DNA of 64,000 nucleotides from Achatina immaculata (taxonomy: Eukaryota > Mollusca > Gastropoda > Stylommatophora > Achatinidae): NCBI GenBank assembly GCA_009760885.1, contig CM019691.1, positions 26,225,314 through 26,289,313 on the forward strand. Reading direction: 5' to 3'. The notes beneath the pieces were generated by a model. That model was not told the origin of the DNA. It saw only the letters and a list, made by a program, of their open reading frames with translations, and did not search any database. The translations under genes were made by a program, and so were the position numbers. Shown in pieces: positions 52,701-61,700 of the stretch (positions within the stretch are counted from its first letter, which is position 1; each line of letters opens with the position of its first letter).

Positions 52701-55700
52701 CATACGCTTGCCTGGAGTGAGGTAGTTTTGGTGGGTGTGCGATCGTGCTTCTAGGGTTATCCAAGGAGTTGTTTTGTTGTTTCACTGTCCATGAAAAAAA
52801 AACACACAAAAACACACGCGCGACCTAAAAAAATATACAGCACTGTGTTCTGTTACTTTACTGTACGGAAGTTTCATTGTTTCCTATTTGTAAAAATTTG
52901 TACCTGAAGATATTTTGACCACTGAGAAAGAGCACTGTTCCATATTTTTAAGTATTTAACATGGTACTTCCCCCGTGTATTACCCGGGACCTGGGCAGTG
53001 CTTGGGAAGCACAGAATAGGACCACTGTACCCTACCATGCATCATTGTAAAAGGCAACTAAGGTGGGTTTGGCATAGGGCCAGAAACCCTATCTGATTAA
53101 AAACCATCAGACTACTATAGAAGTGGAAACAAGGAAAAAAACAAACACAAGTAGAAGGAGAAACGCATATCAGGAACAGCCCATGAAGGTTGTGGATGAA
53201 AGCCAGCCTCTGCAGACCTCCTGGAACCTAAACACAAGATGCAAATAGGCAGCTGGAATGTAAGAACACTTAATCAGACTGGAAAACTAGCACAAACCAT
53301 CAAGGAAATGCACAGATACAAATTAGATATATTGGGAACACAAGAGGCAAGATGGACAGGACAAGGCAGAAAGAAATTAACAACGCAGCACACAGAATAT
53401 ACAATAATATGATCAGGTAAAGAAAATAATCACAGAGGAGGAGTTGGATTGATTATGGCGAAAGTATCTTCATGGAATAATATATTAAATTTATAATTAT
53501 CCCATGAGGATACTTTCAGTGAGGAAAAGAGTTTCTTTGATTTATGGTATAGTGTCCAAATGTCTTAACTTATAACACATACATTCTTAGCTTATGTCAG
53601 TTTTTTTTAATTTCAAATGTTTGGTACATAAGAATGAGTAGGATGGCTTTTATTCTACTTTCATAGCTTGGATGTTGTGGCATATCAAATGATGGATACA
53701 AGGACTGGAACAACAACCCATACTACAACTGCACCAAAAATAACAGAAGCCCACTGGCCTGTGCTGTCCCACATTCCTGTTGTATAAAACAAGATACTGT
53801 TTATGTGAGTGAAAATGTTTTTATCTTGTAGTGTATTGTACATTATACATAGACTGCATATGAGAGGTTGCTTGTATTATTCAGGAGCCCTTTGTCCAAA
53901 TACGAGGGGTGATTGATAAGTTTTCGGCATCAGGTACAACGGATTATTTGTGGACAATTTTTTAAGCTATTTCTCGACATAGTCCCCTTGCAAGTTTATT
54001 CACTTAGTCCAGCAATCCTGGAGCATACGGATCCCTTTTTTGTAAAAGTCAGCATTGTGTGCCAGTAGAAAGTGGTCTACAGCATGAATGACGTCATCAT
54101 CTGAAGCAAATTTGCGACCACTGAGCTCCTTTTTGAGTTTGGTAAACAGGTAATATCCGAAGGGGCCAAATCTGGGGAATCAGAGGATGTTCAAGAAGCT
54201 GGAAACCACATTCATGAATGGCAGCCATTGCCGCTGCCAACCTGTGAACTGAAGCATTGTCTTTATGAAAGATGACTCTTCTCATCCATTTCCCTCAATG
54301 CTTTTCCTTCAGTTTGATCCACAGTTGCTTCACGAGATCAGTGTAATAGGCCCCGGTGACCGTTCTGCCCTTTTAAAGATAGTCTACCAATAACACACCT
54401 TCTGAATCCCAAAAGATGGAAGCCATCACTTTGCCTGCATACAGAACCACCCTTGCTTTCTTTGGAGGTAGAGATCCATGATGTTTCCACTGCTCTGACT
54501 GCTCTTTGGTTTATGGTTGAAAATGATGAACCCAAGTCTCATCCACAGTCACAAATTGCTGAAGAAACTTTTCAGGATGTGCAGAAAAATGGCCAAGATT
54601 GTCTCTTGACATGTTGAAACGCTGTCGTTTGTGATCAGCTCCAAGAAGTTTCGGAACCCATCAAACAGAGACCTTTGTCATTTGAAGATCATTGTGAATA
54701 ATGGCATGAACACATTCCTGGGAGATGCCTAACTCATTAGCAATGTACTACTCAGTTAGTAGTCGATCCTCCATTATCATGTCATGCATTCTGCTGGTGG
54801 TTACCGTTCTTGGTCTTCCTGGACGGGGATCATCTAACAGACTCTCCCTTCCATGTTTGAATTGAGCTTCCCATTTCTTCACTGTGCTGTAAGAAGGGGC
54901 ACTCTCCACAGAGTCTTTACTATATCCTCATGGATCTCCTTCAGTGATAAACCCTTGATGCAGAAGTAGCGAATGACTGCTCGATGAGAAATTGTATCCA
55001 TTTTCTCAATTTCTGCCACCCCTTACCACTTCAGTAGCCTCTAAAAAAAAAATGGGTGTTTAATCTTACATTAACCTGATCTACAAATGCGCCTAATATC
55101 AACTGTGCGTTTCAAGTTTTTGTACGTTATGCCAAAAACTTATCAATCACCCCTCGTATCTTACTATGCTTCTTTTTTTTTTTTTTTATTTATATCAGTG
55201 AGAAGTGTCTTATATATCATTACAGGTCATTCACAAGTCTACAGCTGGACTGTTGGACTGTGGTAAAATTATTTTTCTTTATAGTGTTTAACAAAAACCA
55301 CAACCAGCTCATGATTGTCCAGGACAGTGAAAAGAAGAGGTTTGTGGATCATGACATGAAAGATCAGTTATCACAGCAACAACAAACAATTAGTATATGA
55401 AGAAAATTTAAAATATTGACTCAACAGTAATGTCAGTCGCTTTGTTTTTTCTATTTCAAATGAAAATACTAGTGCACCCAAAATTATGAGTATGTCTGGT
55501 AAAAGCTGGATTTTTAAAATGGAAAATAAATAAGCGCTATACATGTTTTTGGTAGAAAAATTGAAATGAAACTCAAAAAAGTGGGTATTTTTATTATTAC
55601 TGAATCATATTTAGGTTTTGAAAATTACGCCGGTTAGATGACCGCCATTACATTGATACATTCAGCCAGGTGTCTGGAAAATTCCTGCATAACATCATTT

Positions 55701-58700
55701 AACATGCTCAAAGGGATATTTTGAATGCAGCATCGTATTCGATCTTTTGGGTCTGCAATTAACTGTGGTTGACTAGCATGCACTGTGTTCTTGAGATACC
55801 TCGACAAAAAGAAGTCTGTGGCTGATAAATCTGGTGACCTTGCCAGCCAATGGATATCCCCAAATCTGGAAATAAGATGATTGGGAAATGCTTGTCGCAG
55901 CATGGCCATGGACTGACGGGCTGTGTGGGCAGTTGCTCCATCTTGTTGAAACCATATTAGTCTCTTATTTCTAATGGCCAAGTCTGGAATGAAGTATTCA
56001 GTTAGCATCTGCATTAACTCTTCCCATACTTTTGGTCGAATTTTCGATCCTTCCGTTTCCCCGATGTGTGCCAATGGTAGGGATTTTGATCATGGTTTGT
56101 TTCAATAAAAGAACCGGTCTAACATTTAGATTGTACATATTTTATCCGCATTTCCGGTGACACTTTTCAAAATGGTGAAAGAGTGCTTAGTTACGAGCGA
56201 TGCCAAGCAAGAAAAAGGAAGAGAAACATAGAAAATGTTCAGTTTTTGATGATGTAAATAGGGGTATGGACATGGCCTGTGACCACCCCACTGCTCTTGA
56301 ATGTATCCCAAGTAGATCTAGACATATTAGACGACTGGAGAAGTAGTTAGGAAGTTATTTCAGACATTAATTTAGCGAGAATGCAACATAGAATCACAAT
56401 ACGAGATCAACAAGTAGATCTAGACATCTCAAATGGTAAGTAGTGTAGATCTAGACCTAGCCTACGGTGAGCTGGGCACAATCATTGTCTAAAAACGTCA
56501 CATTACTTTTTTTCCTAAAAAACTCTGCATTTATGAAATCTTCATACATTTAGTTATACTTTGAAACATAATAAGTACACAGAAGTACATGTAAATACTG
56601 TTCTCCATTCCATTTTACAACTATACCCCCTAACATATCAAGACCCGCGCTTTTACTCTGGCATCTAACTGAACGTCCGTGTTTCTTCCTGTGGTACGGG
56701 AAGAGTTAAGAGGATGCCAGGTGCCAAAGCGTTCCTAACAGCTGATTGCCGATGTCTACTCAGCAATGTGTTGTGGACTTCTTGAATTCGTTCAGGTGTC
56801 TGTTGAGTTCTTGGATGACCAGTAGACTTGTTATTAAGGCAATTAGCATTTTCCTTAAATTTTTTGACCCATCTCAAAATTGTTTTGTCCTCCGATCGGG
56901 AATATTATCATTGGGATGCAACTCAAAATGGCGACGAAACTTTCATTGTACAGTAATAGATGATTCTCCACTTTTAAAATAAGTTTCAACGGTGAATGCG
57001 CATTGTTGTGTTTGCCAAGAAGCCATTGTTAAAAATGACTGTTTGTCTGCTTCATCTCTGACGTTATGTTTTTTTCACACGTATTCAGTTTCTTGGCAGC
57101 TACATAGACCAGGATGGTGACACCAGAAAGGAAGTTAGAATTAGAATTGCAAAAGCACCATCGATCTTCAAGAATCTTGAGAACATATGGCATTCAAAAG
57201 TTATAAGCACAAAAACCAAGTTAAGATTATTCAGTTCAAATGTAATATCTACCCTCATTTATTCATGTGAAAGCTGGAAATCAACTAAAGAAATAGACAA
57301 GAAGTTAGACTCTTTTTGAAAACAAATGCCTAAGGAAAATACTCTGCATCAAGTGGAACGAATTCAAAAACAATGCAGAGATAAGACAGATGACTGAACA
57401 ACAACCAGTCTCATGGGTGATCAGGAAAAGGAGATGGACATATGTTGGTCACATGATGAAAAGAAACAGTCAGAGAATCCCAAAACAAGCTATAAAATGA
57501 AACACAACAGGCCAAAGAAAAAGAGGCAGATCACGTGAAACTCTGAAGAGGACATTGTTAAGAGAGGCCAAATTAATAGGCATAAAATCCCTTGATGAGG
57601 TTGAAAGACTAGCTGAAGACAGGAAAATTGGTGAACTACCTTGCAACCTCTATGTGACATTTAACAGCGTGAGAAAGATATAAGATAAGATTCAGTTTCT
57701 GCACACTACGTCAGTTAAATCCACCTATGCTTTGTGCCGGACCCTGAGCTAGACAGGACAAAATTGTCAGTTCTTTAAAAAGTAGCTTAGTTTATACTAA
57801 TCATACTTTTGCTCCTGTTTTAGTTTTTAAAGCTGCAATTATTAATAGTTTTCAACAGTGAGCACCTTTACCTTCTAACTTTTTTTTCTTTAAATACACT
57901 TGCAGGCTGGAGTGCCTAACATCCTTTGTGGTGCTAATTCACTGAAAGAAACGGTCTGTATTAAGTCCACATGTGTGCTATGAGTTGTCAAAAATATAAA
58001 ATGCTATGGTTGTCAGTTTAACTTTTAACCTATAACAAGCCATGTAAATGAATTTTTTTTTTAAATATGCAACCACATGGTTTTGTTCCAAAATCATTCA
58101 TTCATGTGCATGTCCCTTGTGGAACTTTGCCTCCCTAACAGCTCTGTTGAAGGACTCTTGGTTGTCAGCAAGATGCCCCATTGCTGATGCATTCATTCAC
58201 AAATCATCATCATGTTGCCATCTTTGCATTGGTCTTCCTCTCTTTCTTTTTCTGAAGATGTACTCTTCCATATGTTCCATGAACAGTTTATAATTTTAAA
58301 TTGCTGTTAATGCTAAAAATAGGTATTGCATCAATTTCCCCAGTAAATTATCATGTTGAGATCTTTTATTACAAAAAAATGTTCCTGTGTCATGAATGCT
58401 GTATGCTAGGCTAAGAGTAAAAGTTGTAATAGTCTTGTAAGAGAAGTGAGAACTGTGGTAAAACTTGTTCTAGTAATAAAGGTAGACAGAGGCGTATTGT
58501 TCAGTTTTACAGAAAGATAGAAAGAGTATGGAAAATGGGTAGGAACAAGAGTGTCAGAAAGCAAGCTGAGCATGTATAAATGAAGAACATTCAAAACAAT
58601 CCAATATTTTGACAAAAGCATGATACAAAATATGATAGTCTCATATTTCTGCTCCTGAATAAGTGTAATTATAAATATTAAAAATGGGCTAAGTGGTCAG

Positions 58701-61700
58701 TCAAACAGTCAGTTGGTCATGTAGCCCATACTTCTAAAAAAATTGCTCTTTTGTCTACCCAGGATGTCTGCCTCAGTAAGCATGATGTTCTGAGTGTCAG
58801 TGGTATCCTAGGTTCATCACCTCCATGATTAGACCCTTGCAAGTTTCCAAGGAACTATACCCTTCATTATTTTTCTGTGTAATCCATCATGTCATTTAAT
58901 ATGAACAGAGGATGAATTTTTTTCTTGATGGAGCTGAGAAACCAGTGTTTATCTGATTCTTCTAAGAAGCTTTTGTTGTTCTTTTTTATTTTTTCTTGAT
59001 GTTTTAGCTGCAGATTGGTTATTAGGTGTGCCATGGCTATTCAGGCCTTACTACGAGGGTCATACCGAAAGTCATGAGCACAAATTTTTAAAAAATCAGA
59101 ATTTATAGATAGAAAAAATATGAACATATCACCTTAAAATGCATTCTTTTCTTCAGTTTTCAACATAATCTCCATTTATCTGTACACGTTTTTCCCATCG
59201 CTCTGCAAGTTTGAAAATACCCTGCCAGTAGAATTCCGTTCAAGCTGACTGAAGGCACAGACACACTGCTTTCGGGACGTTCTCTCCTGTGGGACCCAGC
59301 TGGCACAAACTTTTCTATAGCCTAGGGTTTCAATCATTTCCTATACTGCATTGTGTCCTATTCCAAGAATTACAGCAATTTCAGATACTGTGATATGTCT
59401 GTCCTCTTTAATGATGTCGTCAACCCTTTCCACGTTGCGTTCAGTGGAGGCAGCTTGAGGGTGACAGCTGCAAGACAAATCTTGGATGCTAATGTTTCCA
59501 TATTTGAAATGTTTCACCCACCTCCTAGCACTGCTAGCACCCATACACACATCTCCATAAGCAAGTTGAAGTCTTTGGTGAATTTCAGCAGCGAGGATTT
59601 CCTCTTTAACACGGGACTCGATAACAGCATGTTGATGAAACAAACTTCAACATCCATCATTTTGTTTATGCTCCACATTGCCTCTACATGAAATGCAAAG
59701 TATGCAGATTAAGGTGGTATATTTATATTTTCTCTATCTATAAATTCTGATTTTAAAAAAATTTTTGCTCACGACTTTCGGTATGACCCTCGTATAACAT
59801 ATCATTATAAGCAGATGATGATTTGAATGTCGGTCATGTGACTTAGTTGCTATTGAATTTGGTCACGTGAAGAATTTTTGGTGTTACTTTTTGAGAGGGA
59901 ACAGCTGTGTAGAATCTAGAAGATGGAAATATGCGAGGTCGTTATATGATTGCTGAAAAATATAATTAAACTAGGAATGTATGTGCGAGATCTTAGAGTT
60001 GGACTTATGCTCAGACCTGCTGTTCTTCATTGTAGAGGTTGTTCCTGGGTCGCAGTTAGAGTCAACCTGAAGCATTTGTTTGGATGTTATATGTGAGCTG
60101 TCACCACTTACAACATGAGTCATCACACATGCGCTCATCCATCACTAGATTATACCATACACATATGAGTGGCAGAAGTGTATAATATCATGAAGGATAT
60201 TCCATAACATCTCATCTCAGAAGCTGTAGATTCACTTCTGTATATCGCTACTGGGATGATACTGAATCTAATACATTTTTTTACATATTCTGGTTCAGAA
60301 ATGCAGATGAAACCACTGACAGCAATTATTGAGGAAAGATGCTGGCGATGGTTGGGACATGTGCTTCGAATGACTGACAACTCACTACCAAAAATAGCGC
60401 TAAGATGGACACCACAGGGGAGCAGAAGTAAGGGTAGACCAAAAGAGACATGGAGAAGAACAACAGAAAGGATGTTGAGCAATAGAGGGCTTACCTGGGC
60501 AAGAGCAGAAAAAAAGGCGAAAGACAGGCATTTGTGGAAAACCCTTGCGGAAGCCCCATGTGCCCTGGGCACTTAAGGTTCAGAGAGAGAGAGACATATT
60601 CTGGTTGTTTGTTATGCTTTTGATTTGCATTAATTAATCTTTTTTGATGTGACATAGGCTATCCTACAGCCTTCTTTTGAGCAGCTACCATTGGTAGTTA
60701 TAAGTTGACCCAAATATTCAGTTTGTCATTATGGATAGTTCATGAAATAAGGAGCTTAAAATATTTTACTTTTCTCAGCCTATTAATTAAATAAATTCAG
60801 TCTTCACTCAGTGGCAGAAAGTAGAGAAAGGTTGAAAACTGCATCTCTTCTTCATATGCACTTTTAAAAAAGCTGTGCATTTATGCATTTTATGACATTT
60901 CATTAAGTATGCTTTTATTGTTTGTTTGCTTTATTTTCTTTTCCTTTTAATTTTCTATCCTCAGATTCAAGGCTCAACAAATAATATTTATGTTGTCGGA
61001 TGTGTGTCCTCAGTCATGAGGTTGGTCGAGAGCAACCTTCCGGTTGTAGGAGGAATCATTATAGCCTTTGCGATACCTCAGGTATAATTGTTGGTAACTA
61101 TTAGCATGTTGCTACAATACACACAAACATCAAACAAAATAAAGAAACAATTTGAAAAACGGGAGATATAAATATCTCCCGTTTTTCAAATTGTTTCTTT
61201 ATTTTGTTTGATGTTTGTGTGTATGTTTTTTTTTCAATGTACTGATCTGAAAGTATGTTGGTTTTTTTTTTGTTTTTTTTGCGCTGTAGAATATCCCTTG
61301 TTCTATAATCATGCTCTTTATAATATTATCTTAATGTATTTTTAATTATAATATATCTTTACATCAGAGTTAATCTTTAATGTCATCTGTTTAAAAGAGA
61401 GAGAGAGTCCAAAACAGACAGCCTTCTTTCAGTTCATTGTCTCCAGTCTATTCCTTGTCTCCAGTCTGTGTATCTAGTCTTCAGTCTGATAAAAGGTAAA
61501 ATTCCCATTTCCATGCCATTAGCGCATATTGAGAAATATGGTGTTAGGCCCATGTTTACCATGACCTTCAGCACATGAAAGTGTGATGTGGTCGGTATCG
61601 CGCCTAGGTAATCATTTTTAGAGACTGGGTGAATCCCGGAGCCTTTTTGATGTGTACCAGAAAAAAAATCCCACTGCTGGGACTGAGCCCGGTACCACCA

